A stretch of 64,000 nt of DNA from Okapia johnstoni (taxonomy: Eukaryota; Chordata; Mammalia; Artiodactyla; Giraffidae): contig CM044321.1 in assembly GCA_024291935.2 (NCBI GenBank), forward strand, positions 59,142,985-59,206,984. Direction: 5' to 3'. This document shows, in pieces, positions 10,811-25,259 of the stretch; the first letter of the stretch is position 1; the number at the start of each line of letters is the position of its first letter. The notes below the pieces were generated by a model that saw only the letters and a list, made by a program, of their open reading frames with translations, did not search any database and was not told where the DNA came from. Both the position numbers and the translations under genes were made by a program.

Positions 10811-13415
10811 TCTCTCTCAAAACTCAAATGTTCATCAAAGACTCACCCCAAATCAGAAACTGGGCCAGATGCCAGGATGACAGAGAGCAGAGTGCACGCC
10901 ATCCAGTGCAGGAGACGGACCAGTGAACGGGAGGGACAGAGCTGCAGATGCCACTGTGGGTGAACAGGGACATCTTGGAAGCCAGCTAAGAGCCCCAGCT
11001 AGCTTTAAGGGAGGAACAAAAACGTCTCCTTGTGAATCGTTTCATGTTTCTTTTCTGGCTATATTCATGCTGTTTTTCTTAAGGTTAACTAAGCGTTACG
11101 AAGCTCAAATTGGCAGTGATCATATCCAAACTGAAGACTGTCCCGTTGGTCCTGCCCTCTTCTCTGCAACATATTTGAGACGGCTTGGTTATCTGGAAGG
11201 GATTCAGGGCATGGAAGCTTCCACGGCCCATGTAAAGCCAACTCCTAGCTAATCAGAGACCTCCTAGCAGAGCTCCCCCTTCCTCTGCTCTGTCCTCTCC
11301 CACCCAGTGTCAGGGAGGTCTCTTACAAACTCCACCCCACGTGTGCTTTCTACATCATACACTGTGTTTATTAGGAATGCACACGTCTGGAACCTTTGAA
11401 CAACTGAAAATGCACCTGTAAAGTCCAAAAAGGGAAGAAAAGCTAAGCTCCTTTTTAGCTTTTTACTGAAAATAGACACTCCCATCAAAACCAAAGGCTT
11501 GAAAGCAAAAAGAAGCTGGCAACAGGAGTCAGTTTCAAAGCTTGTCTTCTGAAACCAACACCAATGGATAATAAAGTCAAAAATAAAAAATGACTTAATA
11601 GGTTCTATAATACAGATAACTTTTAAACAATACACAAAGAAGGGTTTTTTTACCCCCCCAACACATCACCTTCAAAATCATGTCTAGATCGTCACAAACT
11701 ATAAATCAATTCATATTCCCTTCACCTCTGGCTTTAAAATAAGTTGGTTCTTTCCAAAACAGTCCTGTCTTGAGCTACTTGCTCTTATAATGGTCTCCAC
11801 AAACTTGTTTCTTCTCACATTTTCCCTCCCACTCTTCCCCATGCCTAGCATCCTCTGCAAAGAGTATTAATGAAAGAGCTTTTCCCCAGCTCTCTGTGAT
11901 AAGGCCTGACCTTAGTGAACTTTGGCCTGGACAGCAGACCACTCGCCACTAAGCTGCCCAGGGGCTGACCCTGCAGGGGAACACAGAGCCCTCCACTGGA
12001 CCCATCAGAGTGCTCCACACTGGATACACACGTAAAATGGGACTGTCATTTCTCTGTTTTAGAGGGATGTTATGAAACCCACACTATCAGGAACAGTATA
12101 CTACAAATTGCCCCAGCTGCTCTTCGTTCATTGGTATCTGGCTTTAAACCACAAATTCACAGGGCCCAGAATACTCACCAGTTGGCTAAACTCAAGGTCA
12201 ATCTCAAATAGATACGCAACTGCGAATTAATAAAACACCCAATGAAGAACCACCGTATCTGCCAGTCACCATAAAAAGTCTATCGTCCACAGGAAATTAA
12301 ACATTTTTACTTGTGGTGTACCCAGTGTAAATGCTCACACGTGACTATGGTTCCTTATGCATTTGCTTTGGGTACGGTACCATTTTCATTAGGAAAGTCC
12401 AGTGAAAAGCACTTTGTGACGGGTACAAGCACTCAATCCAAGTGCGCTCACAAGGCAAACCCCGAAATTGTAAAATAAAGCACAGCAGCATTTCCACAAG
12501 ACATTACACATTTAAGTATTTAGTTTTGTTTTAGGGCCATCTTGCAATATCTTTCCCCAAATGTTGATTTCGGAAAGATTTTATGTCCTGGTTTTCATAT
12601 CATTCACCTTATAAGGAATGACAAAGCCACAATGAAGCTACTTCTAGGGTTGTTACTGAGCCTTTTCCTGACATAAACATGCAACTTTGTCCCAAATAAA
12701 GAGCACTCCCCTGGCCATGGCAACTAATAATATAACCATGAGAATTTACTTATTCAATAGGAATATTAGAAATTTGTAAAGATGCCATTCTTAAACTTGC
12801 AGAAACTGGCTTTATTGACCAATATTTATAGGGGAAAAAAGCATTCATCATCAATGTCTTCCTCTGAGTAACTCAATATTCACACTTGGAATTTGCAAAG
12901 AACCTTAGCAATGACTGTGAAGCCAAAGCCAACGGTTTTACAACCACTACTCTTGCTCTGTGGAATGAGAAAACCAGCTCAGACCACTGAACGTGACAAA
13001 ATTATTGGTACCAGAATTAGTTAGTTGAATTCATAGGCAAGTTGAGCTCATAGGCAAGTGAGCAAAAGCAGGCAGGGAAGTTTTTCTGCCTCCAAAAGCT
13101 GGCATCGGACATAGTTTCCATGAAACTTGCTTTAGAACAGAACTCTTGGCAACCATAGCTTCCAAGAGTCTTCAACTATCAAAGGAAGATAGACAAAACT
13201 CAATCAGAGTGATTTCATGATTGGCTGAGTTAACAGTCTCTATGGGTTGGCCACTTTTAGCAGTTTTTAAAATCCTACACTGGCTTCCTTCTGGTGCTCC
13301 ACACATTTCTATGCTCCCTTTGGAAGGACAGTACTAAAGCCTCTTTGCTAGTATTACTAGTTTGATAATGATTTCCCACATTTATCTGGGCTTTTTGTCA
13401 CTATGTAATGTAACC
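10811..13415. other. Repeat-poor interval of 2.6 kb
   Basis: Unlike the rest of the window, I recognise no interspersed repeat here. AATAAA occurs on the plus strand near 12473 and 12694, and on the minus strand near 12812. The longest frames (109 codons at 10923-11252 plus, 123 codons at 11264-11635 minus) have no motif I know. It could hold regulatory DNA or part of a non-coding exon or 3' UTR, but nothing in the sequence proves this. Confidence 0.35.
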
Positions 13416-13417
13416 GT

Positions 13418-13633
13418 GAGAACTTCCCTAGTGGCTCAGTGGTAAAGAATCCTCCTGCAATGCAGGAAAGACAGGTTCGATCCCTGGTCTGGGAAAGTCC
13501 CCTGGAGAAGGAAACAGCAGCCCACTCTAGTATTCTTGCCTGGAGAATCCTACAGACAGAGGAGCCTGGTGGGCTACAGTCCATGGGGTTGCAAAGAGTC
13601 AGACACGACTTAGTGCCTGAACAACAACAACAA
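13418..13633 (+). repeat. Bov-tA SINE
   Basis: Head 'gaacttccctagtggctcag', Bov-A body, and tail 'acttagtgcctgaacaacaa' ending in an (AAC)n-type stretch. Confidence 0.93.
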
Positions 13634-13669
13634 AGATGCTCATGATTTAAGGAGACACAAGCCATTCAG

Positions 13670-14042
13670 TGTTATGGACTGAACTGTATTTCACCAAAAT
13701 TCATATGTTGAAAAACTAACTTGCAATTTGACTCTCTTCAGAGATAGGATCTTTAGGAAGATAATTAAAGTTAAATTAGGCCATACCCCTAATCCAGTAG
13801 GAGTAGTGTCCTTAAAAGAATAGGAAGAAATATACGAGATATCTTGCTCTGTGCACAGAGGAAAGACCACATGAAGACACAGTGAGAAGGTGGCCATCTA
13901 CAAGCCAGGAAGAGAAATTGCCCTGAAACCAAACTTGCCCTTCGACTTCCCACCCTCCAGAACAGTGAGAAAATAAATGGCTATAGTTTAAGCCACCCAG
14001 TCTGTGGCATTTTGTTATGGCAACCCAAGCGGACGAAGATAC
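13670..14042 (+). mobile_element. MaLR-like (MLT1/MST type) solo LTR
   Basis: Starts tgttatggactgaactgtat, passes 'catatgttgaaaaactaact' and 'agtgtccttaaaagaatagg', then 'gtgagaaaataaatggctat', and ends 'ttttgttatggcaacccaag'. The order of these blocks matches mammalian MaLR LTRs. An AATAAA-like signal (aaataaa) lies near 13970. Confidence 0.7.
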
Positions 14043-14166
14043 TCAGGTTACAGCTTGACTGTTGTGACCCAAGCAGTATGCAGACGCGCAGCAGGTGCGA
14101 CCATGCCCTCTCAACTGTGCATTCATGTACTTGATTTCAGTGTGATGTTCACAACACCCCCATGAG

Positions 14167-14402
14167 CTAGCACTGTGAAAAGAAAGTGAAAGGGAAGTCG
14201 CTCAGTCATGTCCGACTCTTTGCGATCCCATGGACTGCCTACCAGGCTCCTCCATCCATGGGGTTTTCCAGGCAAGAATACTGGAGTGGGTTGCCATTTC
14301 CTTTTTCAGGAGATTTTCCTGACCCAGGGATTGAACCCAGGTCTCTCGCATTGTAGGCACACACTTTATCATCTGAGCCACCAGGAAAGTCTAGCACTGT
14401 GA
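14167..14402 (-). repeat. Bov-tA SINE with perfect 12-bp TSD
   Basis: Element at 14179-14390, flanked by identical ctagcactgtga at 14167-14178 and 14391-14402. Head and body are both present on the minus strand. Confidence 0.95.
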
Positions 14403-14515
14403 CTGGTATCAATGGAAAGAGTCAGACAAAGCCACGGTTGAATCATGGGCTGCTACTACTTGAGCAAAGCTCTCAATTCCTCTGAGCCTCAGTTTCCTCC
14501 CATAGTAAATTTTTA
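14403..14515 (+). repeat. MIR fragment
   Basis: The phrase 'caattcctctgagcctcagt' followed by 'ttcctcccatag' is the diagnostic central-to-3' part of MIR. Confidence 0.65.
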
Positions 14516-14644
14516 TCAAACTGGTTAACTCCATCTTCTCCACCAAATTTAACCAGACTCAGTTTTGTTAAGCATTTTTTCATCCACCATGAAAAGACTC
14601 ATTTCACGTTTTGTTTTGTTTTGTTTTTCACATGAGTTTGATGA

Positions 14645-14863
14645 TTTCTTCCCTGGTGGCTCAGCAGTAAAGAATCCACCTGCCAATGCAGGAGATGTGG
14701 GTTCACTCCCTGGATCGGGAAAATCCTCCCTGAGGAGGAAATAGCAACCCACTCCAGTATTCTTGCCTGGAGAATCCCATGGACAGAGGAGCCTGGTGGA
14801 CTGTACAGTAGATGGGGTTGCAAAGAGTTGGACATGACTTAGTGACTGAACAACAACAACAAA
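14645..14863 (+). repeat. Bov-tA SINE
   Basis: Head 'cttccctggtggctcagcag', box-B-like 'gggttcactccctgg', Bov-A body, and tail 'gtgactgaacaacaacaaca'. Confidence 0.93.
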
Positions 14864-15289
14864 ACACTCAAAAGGAATATGAAGTGTTGGCTTCTTTAAG
14901 AAAAGAGTAAACTACTGTAAGGATATGTATTATTATTGTGGTGAGGGTTTCTCTCCTTTCATGCCCGGGAATTTCAGTCCCTTAATTCTGGTGGTTTGAT
15001 AGGCGAGTCACCCGATGGTCACATCTCTAAGTCAGTCATTGGCCACGGGCTAATGCTGACCTCTGGAAAGTCACTTCCTGGAAATGTCTTTGGGTCATCC
15101 TAACTGTTTTTGTCAACAACCTCAGAAAAGTAAATACAGAGTTTATGATATTTATTGATATTTATCAATATCAAGAATGAAATACAATAATAAATAGTCA
15201 ATAAAGACTACTGAAGAAGATCGAGGCATCAGTCTCTTAATAATAATACTAATAAAAGTTCAAAAGTATTATAGTTCACCATGAGCAGC
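14864..15289. other. Non-coding interval
   Basis: Nothing is recognised. Short TTTATTGATA-type internal repetition lies near 15147-15172. Confidence 0.4.
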
Positions 15290-15450
15290 CAGTAGCTAAG
15301 ACTTTATATGCATTCTCTCAGTAACCTTTATAGGTTAAATACCACTGTTCCCACTTTACAGGTGAGGAGACTGAAGGACAAGAAGGCTAAATGACTTGGC
15401 CAAGAGTCTGCAGCAGGAAGCAGCGGAGCTGGTTTGAAATGCTCCATGAG
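15290..15450 (+). repeat. MIR SINE
   Basis: Contains 'cccactttacaggtgaggag', 'actgaaggacaagaaggcta' and 'aatgacttggccaagagtct', the MIR 3' half with moderate divergence. Confidence 0.75.
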
Positions 15451-16880
15451 ACCAGATCACTGCGCTGTTCATCTTCCTCCTCTCTGTGGCAAGTAACACT
15501 GTGGGAGGGATCTGATGTTGGGGAAATTTACACACACTCTTAAGTGACACACAAATGTTGTTTCCTTTAGCACAAATCCTCCTGAAGCCATTCTGGTGTA
15601 TAAAATCAACCTGCATGGTCTTAACTTAAAAATATAGAAGACACGCAACAAAATCACTTGAGTCAACACTAGTAATGATGATGCCAAGTCTGTATAACCA
15701 GTCCCCCCGGAAAGATAGACTGCTATGTCCTTGAGTCTAAGTGCTTTGTAATCATTACCCTACAATCCAAACTGAGATACCGCCTTCTCTCCTAACAATA
15801 AACCAAGCAAAATTTCAAGATACTAGCCAGGAGACAAATCATCCAGAGAAACCACTTCTCTCTCTTCTGAAAGCACTGGGTGTTCTCAGGAGCCCTGAAA
15901 CTCATTATTCCCCGGAAGGTGAACAGCAGAGTCCAGTTTGCAAGCAAGTTGAGATCCCTTGTTCCTAACGAGGACTCTGGATGCCTCTAAAAACACTGGC
16001 AGCCATGCACCCAGAAGTCTGCATGTTTGCTTGCGATGGAGAAGGAAGGGACCAGGACTCCAGGAGTTGGGTGAGTGAGGGAAGATTTGAGCATATTTAT
16101 GGATTGAGGGAACTGGCAGAGGGAGCGCACTAGAAAATACACGGTGAGAGGAGAGAACTGATAGAAAGAAGTCCAGGGTAGAGGAAAGATTTGCTCCAGC
16201 ACTGAAGAGAAAGAATTTGTCTGGGGGCTGGGCAAGGGTGGGAACCACACAGTATTTCTTATTAGAGGCAAGAAAGAAGATAATTGGAAATGAAATTTTT
16301 AGGTAAAATGAAAGATATTTGTGTCAGATGGCCTCAATTTTCTCAGAAAAGGAGTGAGAGGGCTGGGGTTTAGATGAAGAAAGTTTGCAGAGAGTAGAAA
16401 ATGTTTAGGACAAGCAGTCAAGTAGAGAGGGTTAAAAGGATTACCAAGTAGAAGTGGCAGCTGTGTTAACCTCAAGTGGCATGAGCTGTAGTCCAGAGCA
16501 GAGGGCGGCCTTGCATGCTTGGAGAGTAAACATTCTTTTTTTTTAAAAAAAAAAAAAAGGTTTCCTCCTCCAAGAAGCCTTCCTGGATCACCTAATGTAA
16601 AACTGATCACTCAGCTTTTCCTTTTGTCAACCCACCTGTGCCCTGTATAGGTTCCCGGCATGACAGAGTACTTCATGTTTCATTAATTCTAAGATGCATG
16701 TTTTTTCACATTTCAAAAATCTCTGAAATGAGGATATGTCTTATATTTGATAGTGTGTCACAGTTTAATTGGTAGGATTTTTATTATTATTATTATTATT
16801 ATTTCTCAGTGGTACCAGAAAAGGTGCATCCTACCTCAAGAGCATTGGTGAAATGCAACTTCGTTTTTAAAAACTTTTTA
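15451..16880. other. Non-coding interval
   Basis: A (TTA)n microsatellite lies at about 16781-16803 and a T/A homopolymer pair at about 16535-16558. Purine-rich on the plus strand between 16020 and 16450. The 120-codon minus frame at 15886-16248 follows from this strand bias and shows no domain. Confidence 0.4.
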
Positions 16881-16884
16881 GAAT

Positions 16885-17105
16885 GAAGCAGTGATTCGCA
16901 TCTGGAGGTGATCTCGTTTTCCCTCCCAACACACACACTTCAGCAATATTTGGTTCTGTCCACTGGTGGGGAGGGTATGCTGCTGGCATCTACTGGGTAG
17001 AGGCGGAGGACGCCCAGGACAACCTCCTCTTCCCCCACACCATCCTCACACACACAAAAAATCATCCTGCCCAAAACATCAGCAGTGTGAAAGTTGAGAA
17101 ACCTT
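16885..17105 (+). mobile_element. MER20-like hAT DNA transposon (MITE)
   Basis: Starts 'gcagtgattcgcatctggag' and ends 'gtgaaagttgagaaacctta', with 'tgctgctggcatctactggg' followed by 'tagaggc' inside. This matches the pattern of MER20, an old non-autonomous hAT element. Confidence 0.7.
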
Positions 17106-18900
<1,795 letters not shown>

Positions 18901-21511
18901 GGAGGCATCTATCCAGGGATAGCCCGCCCCCATCTCCTTTGAAGGAGGCCTACCTGAAACCCTTTGGGGGCTAGGATGGGGGTGCACGAGTTAAAGACCC
19001 ACCAGGAAACGAAAAGTGTGCAGGAACAGAGAAAAGCTCACAAAACCAAGACGTTGCTTGATCCCCCTGCCGCCCTTTCACAACCCTAGGGGAATTTTCA
19101 GGGACTTCGTGGAGTAGCCTTCAAGGCCCCTGTCCCCCCCACACAGAAGAAAGGGACTGTGTATCTTCCCAGGCCACTTGCGCTGGGAGGGCCTGACTGC
19201 AGAAGGCAAAGTTGCGTCAGGGCGCAGCCCGGCCTGCTCGCAAAGCAACTGGGGAAGCAAGGGCTTGGCACTGCCTGGATGAGGAGCCTCAGTGTTTTTT
19301 TGTGAAACTCCCGAAGGACTTAGGCAGCAGAGTTTGAAGCTAAATCCTTTTACCAGCCATGAACCCGGGACAGCTGTACAAATAGTTGCTGGTTTTAATT
19401 AAACCTAACTTCAGCTACTTCCTTGACTTAGGAAAAAGAACTGGCAAATTTATGCTTTGATAAATTGGAAACTATTGGTGTGTGATTACACTTTAGAAAA
19501 AAGACATTTGAGGGGACTGGTAGGGATGACTGTCTCAGAGCAGAGTGGTTTCCACTCTTTTCCTGCATGGGAAACAGTTTAGAATCTAAATCTTAGATAA
19601 CCCCACAGCCAAGTAAAATGGGACAAGGGTGCAGGCTCATGGCAGACAAGTAGACCCTAGCAGACCCAGAGGATGGGGTTTCATTCTTCCTTTAGAAGAG
19701 AAAGTCCATCTTTGAGGCTGTGGAGTAAGATCTGGGGAGGCCCTTGCATGGGAAAGTTTCTCCCGGGAGTCCATTAGTCTAGAAATGTGGTCATCAGAGA
19801 TACAGGGAGGGATTGGGGTTCCTTGAAGGTCTCTTTAACTCTAGGATAATATGACCCCATATAATCCTCCCAACTCTCCAGTGAAGGTTCCTTCTCATTC
19901 TCAGTATTTTCTTCGCCTATGAAAACAAATCTGAATGCCAAGGTAAAGAATACCTTTCTTAAACAAAAACAAGTATGTTCACACTAATTATAACTCGGTG
20001 AAAATGCATGTCTGTGCATTGACAGAGGAAATTACTTTGGAGGGAAGTAAATAGTTTAAAGTTGATTAGATTCTCTTGAAGTTACTTAAGTTCATAATAA
20101 AAAAGAGAGAAATTCTTGTTTATGTGTGTTGTTTTTTTTTTTTTAAATCCTCAAACATTGAACTACATTAGTTCCCAGAGACTAACTGGGAATAGCTGTG
20201 AAAAAACACTATAAGACAAATCAAATGACTGACTGTGAAAGCTTCTTGACAGATGGAATTCCAGCCAACTGCAGAATTGAAATCACCCAATGCAGACTGA
20301 CCTGAGGCCCCACTGTTCAAGATACCAGGCTGACTCTGAGAGCCATAAGACCAACTGAACTGCCGGAGGTAAGAGAGATGGAACCAGAAAACCATGGGGC
20401 CTGGCATAGGGTGATGCATGAGGCTTCATTAGCTGCTGATGTTTTCTGGTATCCATTAGAGAACACTGGATTATCTAGAAATTCAAAGCTTTGTCTGTCT
20501 TGGCCATGACACCTTTTCCTTTGCCATGACCTTGAAATGGCTGATGATATGAGGCCCCAACTGAGGAAAAGGATCCATAAACTAGTGAGGTGAGTCCATA
20601 GCATAGCAGATCTACCTTTGATCTAAAACACTTCCAAAGTTATATATGCTGGGCTACCAGACAAGGTAACTAATTACACAGTCCCTACTCACTGTATGAA
20701 CAATTTAAGGCCACTGGACAATAAAAGTCACATCCAAAAGGATGAAGGATTGGACACCTGGTACTTTTGCTTCATAGTATCTATTTCACTGTTTTATATA
20801 AACCATACCCTAATTTCCCAGTGGCTAGTCTTTCTCCTCTAGGCTCAGTCCATGTCATCAGGTGGGATGAACCCATTCCGTAGAAGAAGTGGGCTGGAGC
20901 ATCCAGGCTGAGGCCAATCATACATCAATCCAAGTTCCCACTGTGAATGGTCAGGAATGGGCACGTGACATAACAGAAGCCAGTGACAGTATCATTTAGA
21001 ATGCTTTCAGCTGAATGTACCGTATAAGGGAGAATAATGGAACTAGAATAAAGTCCAGGCCAAAAGATGAAACAGCAAAAAAGATGAATTCCCCTTTAAC
21101 AAGAAAGCTCCATATAAAATAGTTAAATCAATACGTTACTGTCTCAGATCACAAGTCTTAAGATAGGATGGCTCCAGGGTTGAGTAATCTTCAGGCGTGT
21201 CACATATCCAGGGGTCCTCCTCTTTCCCGAAACACTGGAAATCCAACTTTCTGAGGCTGGCACTCCTAATATCAAATGGCTGACTGCAGTGACCCCTTGT
21301 GGATGTGAAGCCAAGAAGATGTAATTTCTGGGGCTTCTGCAGCCATCTTGTGAGTCTAAGGAGAGAGTCTGCCTGTGAATGAGCAACACTAAAGAGAGCA
21401 AAGCCAAGAGATCTGGAAAGAGAGACTAGTGGTCTTGTAACACCCTCTGAGCCCCATATTGTGCTGCATAAGAAGAGAGCCCCATCTCTGAGCTTTTCAG
21501 TTATTTATTAC
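18901..21511. other. Non-coding interval of 2.6 kb
   Basis: No gene is seen. A poly-T run lies near 20132-20144. Around 20860-21010, wording such as 'gtcaggaatgggcacgtgac' suggests an old unidentified repeat. No repeat family could be assigned with confidence. Confidence 0.35.
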
Positions 21512-22053
21512 GTTGCACAGTCATGTCCGACTCTTTGCAAACCCATGGAATGCAACACACTAGACTTCCCTGTCCTTTACCATCTACTGGAACTTGCTCA
21601 GACTCTTGTCCATTGAGCTGGTGATGCCATCCAACCATTTCATCTGCTGTCATCCCCTTCTCCTCCTGCCTTCAGTCTTGCCCAGCATCAGGGTCTTTTT
21701 TAATGAGTTGTCTCTTGGCATCAGGTGGCCAAAGTATTGGAGCTTCAGCTTTAGCATCAGTCCTTCCAATGAATATTCAGGGTTGATTTCCTTTAGGATG
21801 GACTGGTTGGATCTCGTTGCAGTCCAAGGAACTCTCAAGAGTCTTCTCCAATGCCACAGTTTAAAAGCATTAATTCTTCAGCACTCAGCCTTCTTTATGG
21901 TCTAACTCTCACATCCACATATGATTACTGGAAAAACCATGGCTTTGACTATAGGGACCTTTGTCAGCAAAGGAATGTCTCTGCTTTTTAATATCTGTGC
22001 TGTCTAGGTTTGTCATAGCTTTTCTTCCAAGGAGCAAATGTCTTTTAATTTCA
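21512..22053 (-). mobile_element. BovB LINE 3' fragment
   Basis: Plus-strand reading from 'ttgcacagtcatgtccgact' to 'caaatgtcttttaatttcat' is the antisense of the last 0.5 kb of BovB. Its 5' side abuts directly on a Bov-tA SINE and does not resume after it. Confidence 0.88.
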
Positions 22054-22262
22054 TGGGGGGCTTCCCAGGTGGCACTAGTGGTAAAAAAAAAAAAAAAGAG
22101 ACATAAGAGACATGGGTTCGATCCCTGGGTTGGGAAGATCCCCTGATCCCCTGGAGAAGGGCATGGCAACCCACTCCAGTATTCTTGCCTGGAGAATCCC
22201 AGGGGGCTATAGTCCATGGGGTGGCACAGAGTCGGACATGACTGAAATGACTTAGCAGCAGG
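22054..22262 (+). repeat. Bov-tA SINE with an internal poly-A run
   Basis: Head 'ggggcttcccaggtggcact' and the box-B-like 'gggttcgatccctgggttgg' are present. Between them a run of 15 A (22083-22097) stands where other copies have 'aagaatctgcctgcaatgca'. Body and tail ('gacttagcagcag') follow, with a small duplication of 'gatcccct' near 22137-22152. Confidence 0.88.
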
Positions 22263-23916
22263 GGGAGATGGGAAGAAGCAATGTTTAATTAGATTGCAGC
22301 TACATGGCCCCAGCGATTTTTTTCAGTTATACAAACCACTGAAATCTCTTTGCTTGAATTTGCTTTAGGTTGAGTTTACTGCCTCTTGCAGCAGAAAGTC
22401 ACAACTGAAGCAAACTGCTTGAACTATGTTATAGGGTAGATAAGTTAATGGAGTGATCCTAGGATCCGGTGTTTCTCAGGCAAAACCCTGCTAAAAGGTC
22501 CCTCCAGCCATTTCCAGCAATGCTGATTCATTTACCTCATCTCTCTACTACCTCAACAGTTGTGGAGAAAGATAATTTGAACAACTCTGGTTGTTCCTAA
22601 AGACTGAAAAGAGCATTGGAAAAGGACTAGTGGAGACGTTCATGACTCACGTTGATGTGGGATGGAAAAGGGAACAGAATAGAGAAACTCGGTGAAGTAA
22701 CAAGCATTTTTCTACCCATTAATAGACAAGGTCGAGTGTTGTTAGGTAAATGAATATTCTGATGCTTCTTTTATTACAAAGGTTCTTTTTCCACATGAAC
22801 AACAGATATAATCACTTACGTGGAAGCATGAGGAAGCTAGGCACAGTGAGAACAGAAGGGAGCTGGAACAAGGTGCAGCTATGCGGAGCCTTTCTCAAAG
22901 GCCTTGGCAGAGCCCAGATACATCTGAGCCCTCCTTATATACTTTGGCAGTTTTCTCCAAAAGGGATCCAAGAAAATTCCAGAAATGGGGCCATTAACCT
23001 TCAACACACTCCAGTGGAGTTCATATGTGGGGGCAAAACAAAACATGTCCAAAAGAGACCAAAGAGTTATTATTCTTGAATGAAAATTATGATTGAGGAG
23101 AAACAGATGCTTTAGCGATATAGCAAGATATGAAAATGTACTATAAAAGAGAAAACAATGGAACTAGGAAAAAAATGGAAGCCCAAAGAAGAAAGAGCAA
23201 AAAAGATCAAATTCCCTTTTTAAGCACACAATTGTAATGTTTGAATATGCCAAGTCATAAAAATGCACATGCGATTCTAACTTTGGCCTAAACATTTGAT
23301 TTTCAAAAAAAAAAAAAAAAAATGCGGTCCTGCCACGAAACCTCTGAGTTGCCAAAAACAATTGTTTACACAGGGCAATGTGTTTTCAGGACGTCTTATA
23401 TGTGCTGCCTGCCCAGGCCCTGTTAAGCTGGTGAAGCTAAGTGAAGCTTAGTAAAACTAAGTGTAGAAAAATAGGGAAGTCTAGTAAAAGGAGGGGAAGG
23501 AGAAGTCAAAAGTGTTGAACCCCACCTGCTTGTGCTGACATAATCTGATATGCAATTCACCTCCTCGACATAGAAAACATAGAATGCCATTCCTTGTGGA
23601 CACATACATCATTTAACTTGGTTCTGTCTGAATAAGTTTATGTCCAGGAAGAATTCTTGGTGTTGGCAAAAATAAATTCAAAAGTGGATTTTAAAAGAGT
23701 CAATATAACTTTTCTTAATTCTTGTACTTTCAATAGATGATTTCCTGCTTAAGAGTAAGAGAACGGCCGTGGATTTTCATGCTACTTACTTACACATGAT
23801 TCCAACAAGACACTCCTGCTGTGTTTTCCTCTTTATTTCTGATTATAAGGTGTCACCCCTGAAGAATATCCTTTCTCTTTGTGGGAAGAATTTAAAACGT
23901 GCTTTAGTTCCTGAAC
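22263..23916. other. Non-coding interval
   Basis: Nothing is recognised apart from an A homopolymer at about 23305-23322. The 109-codon plus frame at 22750-23079 has no known motif. Confidence 0.4.
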
Positions 23917-24000
23917 TATTGGCTTGGCCAAAAAGTTCATTTGGGTTTTTCTGTAAGATGTAATGGAAAAACTCAAACAGACTTTTTGGCCAACCCAATA
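23917..24000. mobile_element. Mariner-derived palindromic MITE, miR-2284/2285-like hairpin
   Basis: An 84-bp near-perfect inverted repeat. The left arm ttggcttggccaaaaagttc pairs with the right arm gactttttggccaacccaa, and both ends are bounded by TA (23917-23918 and 23999-24000), the mariner target. From established knowledge, bovine miR-2284/2285 family precursors come from this type of element, and their mature sequences cover the AAAAAGTTC / GAACTTTTTGG region. The left arm here fits well ('ccaaaaagttcatttgggtt'), and the right arm has diverged ('cagactttttgg'). Transcription cannot be judged from DNA. Confidence 0.8.
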
Positions 24001-24884
24001 TTTCAGTTGTATGTGTAGATATGACTTGTAATACTGAAACTGGGGGAGAAATAGTAAAAACAAGTGAGAAGGGATAACATGGGGAGTGCTTAAATCTGAC
24101 TAAATTCCAGTTTAGAGAGCTGGGTTAGTGCCTTCCCACACTGGCTGTGTGTACTAGGAAAATAAGAGAGGCCAACAGAGCTGCTTGCTTTGTTTGGTCA
24201 TTTTAATGGTTTTGTTTCAAAGTATTATTGAGAATGGTCCGAAAAGCTGAAATCAGGTAAAAATCACCTAAAAATAAAGACCTGCTGACCACGATTGAAA
24301 TGACCTATTTTTTCCCTTGGAGAAAAAAAGATAAAATACTTTAAGATGTATGTTTACATAAAAATATGACATTACATCTTTTAGCATAAAGACTGTTTTT
24401 CAATTCTTATCATATGGTTCTCTGACTGCTCCCTGTTAATTAGCAAGTGGGCTCTTAGAGATGCTAATCTGAACATAAAGTTCAAATGTTCCATAGAAGT
24501 GATCAAATTTCCAAGTATTGGTTCAAAAAAACTATATGTAAATTTTCTTCCCATTTGAAAATTGAAACCACATTCAGTAGGATCCTTAATGCCCTGTTCA
24601 TATATCTAAGCTTCCTCAGAAGCTTCAATTGTAGCCTTTGATGCTTCATTCTGAGATAATGGTAGATAATTTGTTAAAGAAGCATTAAAGGAATTCTTAG
24701 TGTCCTACTCTTTTCAGCGAAGAATAAAATCTAAAATGTCAGGTGAGTATTATTTTAATACACAATTCTGTTTAACAATGCCTTATTTTTTAAAAAAGTT
24801 TAATGACTGTTATTCCAAAGCCAGGGTAAAATATAAAACACACGTAACGGCAAGAAGTATACCTTGAAATCTCTTTGTTCTTGT
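24001..24884. other. AT-rich non-coding interval
   Basis: No gene or repeat could be supported. Confidence 0.4.
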
Positions 24885-25080
24885 TGTCGTCGCTCAGTTG
24901 CTCAGTCGTGTATGACTCTTTGCAACCCCCTGGACTGCAGCCCGCCAGGCTCTCCTGTCCTTCACTATCTCCCGGAGTTTGCTCAAACTCATGTCCATTG
25001 AGTCAGTGATGCCATCCAACCATCTCATCCTCTGTCACCCCTTTCTCCTCCTGCCCTCAATCTTTCCCAGCATCAGGGTA
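24885..25080 (-). mobile_element. BovB LINE 3' fragment (0.2 kb)
   Basis: Antisense of the BovB 3' end: 'cgctcagttgctcagtcgtg' through 'cagtgatgccatccaaccat' to 'tctttcccagcatcagggta'. Heavily 5' truncated. Confidence 0.88.
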
Positions 25081-25259
25081 AAATCTCTTATTTACTGAAA
25101 TTTACACTATGTTTTAAATTAAAACTTTTTAGCTCCCATAAATGTCCATGCTAATATTTTAAATTCCCAAATTTAACACTCACAGGGGAAGGGAAAGTAA
25201 TGTAGTATGGAAGCTAACAGATTGGGCTCTAATAGATGATAAAAACATCTGCCTAGGGA

